Translations under genes and position numbers: made by a program
The notes under the pieces: generated by a model
The model's input: the letters and a program-made list of their open reading frames with translations, nothing else
Databases searched by the model: none
Told to the model about the DNA's origin: nothing
Shown: one piece after another, positions 48,775 to 56,755 of the stretch
Numbering within the stretch: position 1 is the first letter of the stretch
Layout of the letters: each line of letters opens with the position of its first letter
Source: Actinophytocola oryzae
Lineage (GTDB): Bacteria > Actinomycetota > Actinomycetes > Mycobacteriales > Pseudonocardiaceae
NCBI RefSeq assembly: GCF_004364325.1
Contig: NZ_SOCP01000023.1
Coordinates: 62,001 to 126,000 of the forward strand
DNA length: 64,000 nucleotides
Direction: 5' to 3'

Positions 48775-49542
48775 TCAGCCTGCTTCGGTCTCCGGGATGC
48801 GGTCGGCCTCGCGGGCCGTGCGGCGCTCCTGCTTGGGCAGGTTGGCGGGCTCTCCGGCCTCCTGCGCGGTCATGAGCTCCTTGGCCTTCGCGGCGTAGAC
48901 GTCCACGTACTCCTGGCCGGACATCTCCATCAGCGCGTACATGATCTCGTCGGTGATGGACCGCTCCACGAAGCGGTCCCCCGCCAGGCCCTCGTAGCGC
49001 GAGAAGTCGAGCGGCTTGCCGATCTTGATGCGGATCTTGTGGGGGCGCCAGATCTTGGAGCCGATCGGGTTGGCCTTGTCGGTGCCGAACATCGCGACGG
49101 GCACGACCGGGACCTTGGCCTCGAGCACCATGCGGGCGAGGCCGGTCTTACCTTTGTAGAGCCGCCCATCGGGGGAACGGGTGCCCTCCGGGTAGATGCC
49201 GAGCAGGTGGCCCTCACGGAGTAACCGGATGCCCGTGTCGAGCGCGGCCTGCGCGGCGGCGCCGCCGGACCGGTCGATCGGGATCTGGCCCATGCCGGTG
49301 AAGAACCACTTCTTGAGCTTGCCCTTGACACCCGCCTGCGTGAAGTACTCCAGCTTGGCCGGGAAGGTGACGCGGCGGGACAGCATGAGCGGGAGGAAGA
49401 ACGAGTCCGCGACGGCGAGGTGGTTGCTGGCGAGCAGCGCACCCCCCTTGGGCGGGATGTTCTCCCGTCCCTCGACCGCCGGCCGGAAGAAGAGTCTGAG
49501 CAGCGGCCCTATGAACACCCACTTCATCACGAAGTACAGCAC
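48775..49542 (-). CDS. 1-acyl-sn-glycerol-3-phosphate acyltransferase family protein
   Basis: 255-aa PlsC-type enzyme for phospholipid synthesis. The HX4D motif is NHLAVAD (H41, D46), followed by GQIPIDR, YPEGTRSPDG and VPVAMFG. An N-terminal hydrophobic segment anchors it to the membrane. GTG 49542 is chosen because VLYFVMKWVFIGP aligns with the start of Rv2182c; ATG 49527 is the alternative. The C-terminal tail is charged. It is the Rv2182c position in the conserved block. Confidence 0.9.
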   Translation of the reverse strand: MLYFVMKWVFIGPLLRLFFRPAVEGRENIPPKGGALLASNHLAVADSFFLPLMLSRRVTFPAKLEYFTQAGVKGKLKKWFFTGMGQIPIDRSGGAAAQAALDTGIRLLREGHLLGIYPEGTRSPDGRLYKGKTGLARMVLEAKVPVVPVAMFGTDKANPIGSKIWRPHKIRIKIGKPLDFSRYEGLAGDRFVERSITDEIMYALMEMSGQEYVDVYAAKAKELMTAQEAGEPANLPKQERRTAREADRIPETEAG

Positions 49543-49781
49543 CGCTTCCCGTGCCTCCGTTTCTGGTTCGCCCGACGCGTTTGTCGAGCGTATGCAGGGT
49601 GGTGGGCGCGCACAATGCTTCGCCACCCGATTGTCGGAACATGTAACAGGACTAACTCTCCCAACCGTCCACCGTACCCAACGAGTAAACATGGAGGGGA
49701 AGATGCGGCCATGGACGGCTCAGTTCGTGCGACCATGGCCGTGAGCACCTGCCCATTGGCTCGTGGACCGAGGAGGCCTGG

Positions 49782-50324
49782 GTGTCCGACCGGCCTGACG
49801 ACGTGGACGCCGCGTTCGCGGAGATCGTTGCGGACCTGCGGCGCGAAGGCGTCGGCCGGACCATTCCGGACTTGGATGACCTAACGGACACATCCGAGCT
49901 ACCGGTCACCGACGATCCCGACGGTACGCCGCCTGCCGGATTCGGCTCGCTCGATCCGTCCGGCCCGTCGTCGCTGGGCCGCACCGGCACCGCGCCGGCC
50001 CCGCCGCCCGGCGGCCCGTCCCGCGCGGACGCGTGGCGCGGCCACGACGCGGAGTGGGACTGGTCCTGGGGCACCGACGAGGACCACTACGTGCCGCCGG
50101 ACCCGCCGCCGCTGCCGAAGCTGCGCCCGCTGACGGTCGTCGCCCTCGTGCTGATCGTGCTGGGGGTCATACTGTTGATCATCCCGACGCTGGTCGGCCT
50201 GGACGCACGCATCGCCACCCCGATCGCCCTGCTGTCGGTCACCTGCGGTGGCGGCATGCTCCTGCTCCGCATCCGCCAGAACCCGAAGGACCCGAACGCC
50301 CGAGACGACGGCGCCCAGATCTAG
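49782..50324 (+). CDS. Membrane protein with Pro/Asp-rich N-terminus, Rv2183c position
   Basis: 180-aa protein. Residues 1-115 are acidic and Pro/Gly-rich (DDLTDTSELPVTDD, APPPGGPSR) and probably disordered. Two helices follow (LTVVALVLIVLGVILLIIPT and IATPIALLSVTCGGGMLLL). The C-terminus is short. The family is conserved in this locus across actinobacteria, but has no known function. GTG 49782 is used. It ends 11 bp before a double-hairpin terminator shared with the convergent glucokinase. Confidence 0.75.
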   Translation: MSDRPDDVDAAFAEIVADLRREGVGRTIPDLDDLTDTSELPVTDDPDGTPPAGFGSLDPSGPSSLGRTGTAPAPPPGGPSRADAWRGHDAEWDWSWGTDEDHYVPPDPPPLPKLRPLTVVALVLIVLGVILLIIPTLVGLDARIATPIALLSVTCGGGMLLLRIRQNPKDPNARDDGAQI

Positions 50325-50334
50325 CTGGTGGACC

Positions 50335-50387
50335 GCACTGAAGGACGCCTTCCTTACGCTGGACGTTACGAAGGACGCCTTCAGTGC
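50335..50387. terminator. Nested hairpin terminator/repeat
   Basis: GCACTGAAGG and CCTTCAGTGC form a perfect 10-bp outer stem. Inside, GAAGGACGCCTTC occurs twice (about 50340-50352 and 50370-50382), each a small hairpin of its own, so the element can switch between one long and two short stems. It lies between two convergent genes. Confidence 0.75.
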
Positions 50388-50395
50388 GTTTTGGG

Positions 50396-51343
50396 TCAGC
50401 AGCTGTCGGCGGCCAGGGTGGCGGCGCCTACCAGGGCCGCGTCGTCGCCCAACTGGGCTGTGCGGATGCGGGCCAGGGGGCGGTAGCCGGCGCCGGTGAT
50501 CATCTTCTTGTAGTGGTCGCGGGCGTCGTCCAGGAACAGGGGGGCCGACTCGGACACGCCGCCCGCGATGACCACGATCTCGGGGTCGTAGATGTCCGCC
50601 GCCAGCGCCAGGCCCTCGCCGAGCCACTTCGCCAGCTCCGACATCGCCCGCTGGGCCAGTGGGTCGCCCTCTCGCGCCGCCGCGGCCACCTTTCGGCCCG
50701 TGATGGCCCTGGAGTCCATCGCGTCGCGTAGGAGGACCGTCGAGCGGCCGGGATGGCGTGCCAGCAGCTCGACCGCCGTGGCGCTCAGTGCCGTGCCGCT
50801 GCAGTAGCGCTCCCAGCAGCCCTGCTTCCCGCACGGACACGCCCGGCCGTCCGGCACCAGCCGCAGGTGGCCCAGCTCCGGTGCCACGCCGTGGGCGCCG
50901 CGGAACAGCTCGCCGTCGAGCAGCAGGCCGCCACCGATGCCCGTGCCGATGGCCACCAGCAGTGCCACCCTCGCCCCGCGTGCCGCGCCGAACCGGTGCT
51001 CGCCGAGCAGTGCCGCGTTCGCGTCGTGTTCAAGTACCACCGGTAGCTCCAGCCGCCGTGAGATCCGGTCGGCGACGGGTGCGTCCCGCCACGCGAGGTG
51101 CGGCGCGAACATGACCGAGCGGCGGTCGGTGGTGACGAACCCGGCCACCGCGAGGCCGACGGCCATGACGCGGTGGCGGGCCGCGAGCCCGCCCACCGCC
51201 GCGACGATCGCGTCCTCCAGCGCGGTCTCCCCCGTCGGTGTCGGCGCGCGGGCGGTGTCCAGGACGTTCCCGTGCCGGTCGACGACGCCGGCACGCACGC
51301 TCGTCCCCCCGATGTCGACGCCGATCGTGGTCTTGGCCCTCAA
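50396..51343 (-). CDS. ROK family glucokinase
   Basis: 315-aa sugar kinase. It has the phosphate motif GVDIGGTSVRAG, the sugar-binding EHDANAALLGEH, the zinc motif CPCGKQGCWE and GGVSESAPLF. These fit ROK glucokinases, which feed glycolysis and often act in carbon regulation. TTG 51343 is chosen because it overlaps the TGA of the upstream gene as TTGA and has GGGAG five bases before. It is the last gene of a minus-strand series from the metallophosphoesterase or SRPBCC genes down. Confidence 0.88.
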   Translation of the reverse strand: MRAKTTIGVDIGGTSVRAGVVDRHGNVLDTARAPTPTGETALEDAIVAAVGGLAARHRVMAVGLAVAGFVTTDRRSVMFAPHLAWRDAPVADRISRRLELPVVLEHDANAALLGEHRFGAARGARVALLVAIGTGIGGGLLLDGELFRGAHGVAPELGHLRLVPDGRACPCGKQGCWERYCSGTALSATAVELLARHPGRSTVLLRDAMDSRAITGRKVAAAAREGDPLAQRAMSELAKWLGEGLALAADIYDPEIVVIAGGVSESAPLFLDDARDHYKKMITGAGYRPLARIRTAQLGDDAALVGAATLAADSC

Positions 51344-51678
51344 CGGTACTCCCGCCGGACTGGGATGTGTTGGACCTTCGGCGACGGCCTCTCCTCGGGC
51401 GTGAAGCCCGGCATGTGCGAGACCCCGGGCTCCCACCGGTCGGCGAGCACGGCCCGCAGCAGCGCGACGACGTCGGCGGCCGCGTCGAGTCCTCGGCCGG
51501 CAAGCGTGTTGGGTTCGCCCTTCACGAGCGCGACGGCCGCGCACAGCGGGCACCACGCGCAGCTGCCCGACACCTCGGCACTCGCGACGCGGTCCAGCCA
51601 CGGCCCGCCCCGCTCGGCGACGGCCTCGACCAGGAGCCGCAGCTCCTCGGCCAGCCGGCTACCCGGCTCAGTGCTCAC
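51340..51678 (-). CDS. Conserved hypothetical protein with CxxCPxC motif
   Basis: 112-aa protein found beside Rv2184c-type ATPases in actinomycetes. It begins with a helical part (LAEELRLLVEAVAERGG), has SCAWCPLCAAVALVKGE, a likely metal or redox site, and ends in a Pro/basic tail. GTG 51678 overlaps the ATPase stop as GTGA, and its own stop overlaps the glucokinase TTG start as TTGA, so three genes are chained by translation coupling. The function is unknown. Confidence 0.75.
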   Translation of the reverse strand: MSTEPGSRLAEELRLLVEAVAERGGPWLDRVASAEVSGSCAWCPLCAAVALVKGEPNTLAGRGLDAAADVVALLRAVLADRWEPGVSHMPGFTPEERPSPKVQHIPVRREYR

Positions 51679-52790
51679 GCTGGTGATCCTCCCGCCTCGA
51701 AACGCACGACCAAGCCGTCGGGTCCGGTCGTCGCGTCGGTCACCTCGTGGCGGCGCAGGAGCACGGGGAGCGCGACCAGCCTGCGGACGCCGTCGACCGT
51801 GACGGACAACTCGTCGCCGACCCTCGCCAGCTCCACGGTGGACTCGTCGGTGAGCGGGAGCGTCACGGTCAGCTCGTAGCCGCCCGGCGCGGATCGCACG
51901 GACAGCAGCGGGGTGGCGTACGGGCCGGCTCCCTCCAGTGGGTCCGTCTCGCCGTACAGCTCGTCCGCCAGGCCCAGCAATGACCGCACGCCAACGGGTT
52001 CGGCCGCGCGGTGCTCGACCCGGCGCAGGGGCAGCGTCATCGAGGCGTCCAGTTCGGACAACACCGCCTCCTGTTCCGCGCGTCGCACCCGCAGCCAGCT
52101 CGCGGCAGGCCCGCGCCAACGGCCTGCCTTCGGCACCAACCGGTTCACGACGAGGGAGTCGACCCGCACACCCCGAAGTGCCAGTGCCGCAAGGGTTCTG
52201 CGGGTCTCGGCGACGACGATCCGCTCGGGCGTGAGCACGAGCCGCACGGACGTCCGCGCCGGGTCGACGAGCACGTCCCGCAATGCGCCCACCCGGTCGG
52301 CGAGGTGGCGGCCGACGGACAACCGCTCCAGGTATCCGCCGATCGCCTCCGGCAGTGCGAGCAGCCGCAACGTCTCCGCGGTCGGGCCGCAGTCGACGAC
52401 CACGACCTCCCACGGCCCGTCGGCGGCGAGCCTGGCCACCTCCGTCAGTGCCAGCAGTTCGTCGACGCCCGGCAGCACGGTCAGCTCTGCGGCGTCCACA
52501 TCGGACAGACCGGGCAGGAAACCCCGGATCTCACGCCGGATCGCCTGCCACGAACGGTCCGCGAGGCCACGCGCGTCGACGTGCGCAGCGTACAGGCAGG
52601 TGTCCACTTCGGACGGATCGGCCGACACGGGCACGCCGAACACGTCGCCGAGCGAGTGTGCGGGGTCGGCCGAGACGACGAACACCTTGTGCCCGCCGAC
52701 CGCGAGACGGGCGGCCGTCGCCGCGGCAAGGGTGGTCTTGCCGACGCCCCCCTTGCCGGTGAACAGCAGCATCCGCACCGGCCTCTCCAT
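51675..52790 (-). CDS. ArsA/GET3-like ATPase, Rv2184c type
   Basis: 371-aa P-loop ATPase. It has the deviant Walker A GKGGVGKTT (12-20), the SADPAHSLGDVF switch-like segment and VVDCGPTAETLRLL. The C-terminal 90 residues form a small beta domain (GGYELTVTLPL) as in ArsA-HSP20 fusions. No arsenic genes are near; members of this position may act in membrane-protein or envelope delivery, by analogy with GET3. ATG 52790 lies 8 bp after the SRPBCC stop. It is in operon with that gene and the CxxCPxC protein. Confidence 0.87.
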   Translation of the reverse strand: MERPVRMLLFTGKGGVGKTTLAAATAARLAVGGHKVFVVSADPAHSLGDVFGVPVSADPSEVDTCLYAAHVDARGLADRSWQAIRREIRGFLPGLSDVDAAELTVLPGVDELLALTEVARLAADGPWEVVVVDCGPTAETLRLLALPEAIGGYLERLSVGRHLADRVGALRDVLVDPARTSVRLVLTPERIVVAETRRTLAALALRGVRVDSLVVNRLVPKAGRWRGPAASWLRVRRAEQEAVLSELDASMTLPLRRVEHRAAEPVGVRSLLGLADELYGETDPLEGAGPYATPLLSVRSAPGGYELTVTLPLTDESTVELARVGDELSVTVDGVRRLVALPVLLRRHEVTDATTGPDGLVVRFEAGGSPA

Positions 52791-52798
52791 CGCGTCGG

Positions 52799-53236
52799 CT
52801 ACGCGCCTTCCACCCGGCGCTTCAGCTCCTTGAGCGCGATGTCCATGATCATCTTCTCGGCCTTGCGGCGGAACAGGCCGATCATCGGCACGGCGAGCTG
52901 CACGGACAGCGTGTAGGTCACCCTGGTCCGGTCGCCCTCCGGCGTGAGCAGGTACTGGCCCTGCTGCGCCTTCTGCATCTGCCCCTTGACGAGGTGCCAG
53001 TCCACCCGAAGCCCGTCGGCGGCCCAGTCGTAGGCGAGCGTGTACACGTCCTTGAACGGGCCCGCGTCGAGCGTGAACTTCACCTCGCGTGCCCGGCCGC
53101 CCTCGAGCTCGTCGAGCACCTCGGTGCTCTTCACGGCGTTCGCCCATTCCGGGTACGCCGGGAAGTCGGCGATCACCGCCATGACGTCCGCGGGGGGTGC
53201 GTCGACGACGATGGACTGAGTGGACTCGTCGGCCAT
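52799..53236 (-). CDS. SRPBCC (START-like) protein, Rv2185c type
   Basis: 145-aa helix-grip protein. It has SIVVDAPPADVMAVIADFPAYP at the N-terminus, a central beta sheet and a long C-terminal helix (FRRKAEKMIMDIALKELKRR). The fold binds lipids or other hydrophobic compounds. In M. tuberculosis the same gene lies beside the ArsA-like ATPase; here it is 8 bp upstream of it. ATG 53236 is the start. Confidence 0.87.
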   Translation of the reverse strand: MADESTQSIVVDAPPADVMAVIADFPAYPEWANAVKSTEVLDELEGGRAREVKFTLDAGPFKDVYTLAYDWAADGLRVDWHLVKGQMQKAQQGQYLLTPEGDRTRVTYTLSVQLAVPMIGLFRRKAEKMIMDIALKELKRRVEGA

Positions 53237-53263
53237 GCCCGGCAGGTTACCCGAGCGTAGGCC

Positions 53264-54049
53264 CTACCAGCGCAGCACGTAGGGCCGTTCCGTCCGCTGG
53301 AAGTGCCCGACGTTGACGCACTCGGTGTACCCGACCCGCGTCCTCGGCGTGAGCGGCTGGTGCACGTGCCCGAACACGGCCCAGCGCGGCTGCTGCTTGT
53401 GGATCAGGTCGAGCAGCGACGGCGAGCCGAACTCGGCGCGGCGGGCGACGACGTCGTAGGTCAGCTCCGGCAGGTCCGGCGGGACGTGCGTGCACATCAC
53501 GTCGACGTCGGTGAGCGCGGCGACCCCGGTCGCGAAGTCGTCCTCGGTGCGCAGGTAGGGCCGGAACACGCCGGGCCTGCGGGTGGCGATCCCGGGCGGC
53601 AGGAGCGCACCGCCGACGAACCCGAACCGCAGCCCGCCGATCTCCACGACCTCGCCGTCGAGCATCCGCACGCCAGGGTGCGTGAACTCCGGCCACAGGT
53701 CGGGGGTGTCGACGTTGCCGGGCGTCGCGTAGGTCTGGGCGGTCATCGCGGCGAACAGGCGGGCGTACTGGGTGCGCACGGCCTCCTCGACGATCGCGGC
53801 GGGGTCGCCGACCGACCCCCACAGCGCGCGGGCGAACGCGGGCAACTCGGCCGGGTGCTCACGACGCAGCCGCGCGAACTCGCGGACCTTGTCGGCGCCG
53901 AAGATCGAGCCGAGGATGCCGCGGCCGTGGTCGTGGTAGTCCACGAAGTCGATCAGGTCGCCGAGCACGACGAGCGCGTCGGCGCCGTCCCCGGCCCGCG
54001 CGAGTGCCTCGGCGTTGCCGTGCACATCGGACACCACGTGGACCCGCAT
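53264..54049 (-). CDS. Metallophosphoesterase
   Basis: 261-aa calcineurin-like phosphoesterase. The metal motifs are DVHGN at the N-terminus, LGDLIDF, then GNVDTPD, CTHVPPD and GHVHQPL near the C-terminus. The substrate is unknown. ATG 54049 overlaps the TGA of the preceding SRPBCC gene (TGATG), so translation is coupled. The gene is not part of the M. tuberculosis block, so it may be a lineage insertion. Confidence 0.87.
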   Translation of the reverse strand: MRVHVVSDVHGNAEALARAGDGADALVVLGDLIDFVDYHDHGRGILGSIFGADKVREFARLRREHPAELPAFARALWGSVGDPAAIVEEAVRTQYARLFAAMTAQTYATPGNVDTPDLWPEFTHPGVRMLDGEVVEIGGLRFGFVGGALLPPGIATRRPGVFRPYLRTEDDFATGVAALTDVDVMCTHVPPDLPELTYDVVARRAEFGSPSLLDLIHKQQPRWAVFGHVHQPLTPRTRVGYTECVNVGHFQRTERPYVLRW

Positions 54050-54426
54050 CACACCCTCCCGGGAGCCACGCCCGGGGGCCTGCCGTCCTCGAGCACGAAC
54101 TTGAGCTCGAGCGCGACGGCCTTCGCGGCGCGCTGGCGCCTGCTGATCTCCTTCAGCGGTCTGCCGGTGGCGCCGGGCGGGAAGTCGGCGCGCAGGAAGT
54201 AGTGCAGGACAGTGCCGTCCAGCACGGGCTCCAGCCACACCTCCATCGTGCCGACCAGCCCGCCGCGCACGGTCCAGCGCAGCCCCTCCTCGCCCCGGTC
54301 GGCGTACACCGCGAGGTCGAGATCGGGCCAGAACCGGCGCCAGGCACCCGGATCGGCGAAGGCGGCGGCCACGGACGACGGCGGCACGGCGAGGAAGGTC
54401 TCGTCGATCACGTCTACTTCTGGCAC
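54049..54426 (-). CDS. SRPBCC (polyketide cyclase-like) protein, Rv2186c position
   Basis: 125-aa helix-grip protein starting MPEVDVIDETFLAVPPSSVA and carrying FWPDLDLAVYADRGEEGLRW and the long C-terminal helix (RRQRAAKAVALELKFVLED). It is the second protein of this fold in the region and corresponds by place to Rv2186c. ATG 54426 is used. It is divergent from the FadD15-like gene (60 bp between starts) and overlaps the metallophosphoesterase start by one base. Confidence 0.82.
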   Translation of the reverse strand: MPEVDVIDETFLAVPPSSVAAAFADPGAWRRFWPDLDLAVYADRGEEGLRWTVRGGLVGTMEVWLEPVLDGTVLHYFLRADFPPGATGRPLKEISRRQRAAKAVALELKFVLEDGRPPGVAPGRV

Positions 54427-54486
54427 GTACGCAGCATGTCACGGCCCGGAAACGCCCCGCACGCCTCGGCGCGCTACGTTCCTTGG

Positions 54487-55608
54487 GTGACCGACGAGGA
54501 AAGCCTCACCGACATGGTCTGGGCCAACGCCGAGCGGTTCGGCGCGACCATCGGGTTTCGCAGGCGCCTCGGCGGCTCGTGGGTGGACGTGACCACCCGC
54601 GAGTTCGCCACCCAGGTGCTCGAGCTGGCGAAGGGCCTGATCGCCGCGGGTCTGCGGCCGGGTGACCGGATCGCGTTGCTGTCCGGACCGCGCTACGAGT
54701 GGTCGCTGTTCGAGTTCGCCTGCTGGTCGGTCGGCTGCGTGACGGTGCCGATCGCCGCGACCGCGACGCCCGCGGAGGCCGAGTGGATCCTGTCGGACTC
54801 CGGCGCGTGCGGCGTGGTCGTCGAGACCCCGGAGCACCGCGAGACGGTCCGGCGGGTGGTCGACCGGCTGCCCGAGATCGTGTGGGTGTGGCAGCTCGAC
54901 GGCGGCGTGGCCGGGTCGGGCGACCTCGCCGAGGACGTGCCCGCCGCGGTGCCCGAGCTGACGGCACTGGGCACCCAGATCTACGACGACCGCGCCCACG
55001 AGCGCAGGCTGTCGGTACGCACCGAGGACATCGCGACGGTCGCGTACCCGGACGGGGATCACCCGAAGCGGAGCGAGCTGACGCACGGCGACCTTCTCGC
55101 GGCCGTGCGTGCCACGATCGGCGCACATCCCGCGCTGCTGCGGTCGGGCAACTCGCTGCTGGTGCTGCTCGCGCCCGCCGACCTGCCGACCCGCGTGGTG
55201 ACGCTGGCGTGCGTGTACACCCGCACGACGCTCGGTCTCGTCCCCGACGCGGACGACCTGTTCACCGACCTCGGCGTGTTCCGGCCGAGGGTGATCGTGG
55301 CGGACGCCGAGCTGCTCGGCCGCTTCCACGACGCTGCGCGGTCGAAGGCGTACGCGGAGGGCAACATGGCCGTGTTCGACACGGCCGAGTCGGTGGCCGT
55401 GTCCTACGGCGCGGCCGGTGACCGGGCGCCGCTCGCGTTGCGGCTGAAGCACGTGGTGGCGAGCAAGGTCGTGTACCCGAAGCTGCGGGCGTCGTTCGGC
55501 GGCCGGTGCGTCGCGGCGTTCACGTCCGGTGAGCCGCTCGACATCAGTCGGGTGAACTTCTACCGGGGCATCGGCATCGAGGTACACGAGCTGACCGCAC
55601 CGGTGTAG
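54487..55608 (+). CDS. Truncated, probably inactive FadD15-like acyl-CoA ligase
   Basis: 373-aa protein aligned to the N-terminal part of long-chain fatty acyl-CoA synthetases (about 600 aa). Matching parts are RPGDRIALLSGPRYEWSLFE, PIAATATPAEAEWILSDSGA and a FADD15-like later segment (LRLKHVVASKVVYPKLRASF). The AMP-binding motif TSGTTGxPKG reads YPDGDHPKRSE at about 187-197, and the protein stops where GYGLTE should come (HELTAPV), so the adenylate-forming C-terminus is missing. The frame is intact and well used, which suggests a retained non-enzymatic role. GTG 54487 is the start. It is at the fadD15 place (Rv2187). Confidence 0.8.
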   Translation: MTDEESLTDMVWANAERFGATIGFRRRLGGSWVDVTTREFATQVLELAKGLIAAGLRPGDRIALLSGPRYEWSLFEFACWSVGCVTVPIAATATPAEAEWILSDSGACGVVVETPEHRETVRRVVDRLPEIVWVWQLDGGVAGSGDLAEDVPAAVPELTALGTQIYDDRAHERRLSVRTEDIATVAYPDGDHPKRSELTHGDLLAAVRATIGAHPALLRSGNSLLVLLAPADLPTRVVTLACVYTRTTLGLVPDADDLFTDLGVFRPRVIVADAELLGRFHDAARSKAYAEGNMAVFDTAESVAVSYGAAGDRAPLALRLKHVVASKVVYPKLRASFGGRCVAAFTSGEPLDISRVNFYRGIGIEVHELTAPV

Positions 55609-55611
55609 AGG

Positions 55612-56745
55612 CTAGAAGGCAGCACCGTCCAGCAGGCTCGTCAGGCGGTCGGCCATGTCCTCCCAGCGCCAGTGGCGCGACACCCACCGACGACCCGCCT
55701 CGCCCATCTCCGTGGCCATCGTGGGGTCCGCCAGCAGGTCGCCGACCGACTTCGCGATGCCGGCCAGGTCGCGGCCGTCGACCACGTTGCCCGTCACGCC
55801 GTCCATGACGGTCTCCGGCGCGCCGCCCGAGTTGCCCGCGACCACGGGAAGGCCGGACGCCGACGCCTCCAGGTACACGATGCCGAGGCCCTCGACGTCC
55901 AGGCCGCGGCCGTGGGTGCGGCACGGCATCGCGAAGACGTCACCAGCCACGTAGTGGGCAGGCAGCTCCTCCCACGGCACCCGGCCGGTGAGGACCACGT
56001 CGGACCGCAGGTCCAGCTGGGACACCAGCGTGCGCAGGCGGTCCTCGTAGGGGCCGCCGCCCACGACCAGCAGTGCCGCCTCCGGCACCCGGGCACGGAT
56101 GGCGGGCAGCGCCCGGACCAGCATGTCCTGACCCTTGCGCGGCCACAGGCGGGACACGCAGACGACGGTCGGCCGGTCGCCGAGGCCGTAGCGGGTGCGG
56201 ATCTCCTTGCGGGCGTGGAAGTCCGGTCTGAACTGCTCGGTGTCCACTCCGGACGGCAGGTACTCGAGCGCGGCCATGCGGCCGAACGCTGGCGCGAACC
56301 GGGACCGGGTGTACTTGCTGACGAACGTGACCACGTCCGACGTGTTGCCGATGCGACGCAGCGCGTGCCACGTGCCGGGTGCCATCGACCAGCCGACCTC
56401 GTGGCCGTGCGTGCTCGCGATCACCCGGCGGGCGCCCGCCGCACGCAGGGTGGGCCCCAGCAGCGCCAGCGGGGCCGCCGCGCCGAACCACACCGTGTCG
56501 CAGTCCTCGGCACGCAGGATCTCCTTCGCCCTGCGGGCGACGCCCGGCCCCGGCAGCATCAGGCTCGTCGGGTGGCGGACGACCGGGAACGGTTGCTCAG
56601 CGTCGAACTTTTCGGCGCCTTCCCACGACGGGGCGTACACGACCAGGTCATCGGCCGGTAGTCGGGTCGCCAGCGCATGCAGGTAGGACTGGATACCACC
56701 GGGACGCGGCGGGAAGTCGTTGGTCACGAGCAGTGTCCGGGTCAC
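55612..56745 (-). CDS. pimB: Phosphatidylinositol mannosyltransferase PimB'
   Basis: 377-aa GT-B glycosyltransferase that adds the second mannose to phosphatidylinositol monomannoside at the membrane. It has LLVTNDFPPRPGGIQSYL at the N-terminus, STHGHEVGWSMAPG, a donor-binding SRLWPRKGQDMLVRALP and the C-terminal EGLGIVYLEASASGLPVV-like motif. It corresponds to Rv2188c, the essential PimB'. ATG 56745 is the start. It is convergent with the FadD15-like gene with 3 bp between the stops. Confidence 0.92.
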   Translation of the reverse strand: MTRTLLVTNDFPPRPGGIQSYLHALATRLPADDLVVYAPSWEGAEKFDAEQPFPVVRHPTSLMLPGPGVARRAKEILRAEDCDTVWFGAAAPLALLGPTLRAAGARRVIASTHGHEVGWSMAPGTWHALRRIGNTSDVVTFVSKYTRSRFAPAFGRMAALEYLPSGVDTEQFRPDFHARKEIRTRYGLGDRPTVVCVSRLWPRKGQDMLVRALPAIRARVPEAALLVVGGGPYEDRLRTLVSQLDLRSDVVLTGRVPWEELPAHYVAGDVFAMPCRTHGRGLDVEGLGIVYLEASASGLPVVAGNSGGAPETVMDGVTGNVVDGRDLAGIAKSVGDLLADPTMATEMGEAGRRWVSRHWRWEDMADRLTSLLDGAAF

Positions 56746-56755
56746 CCGCGAAACC

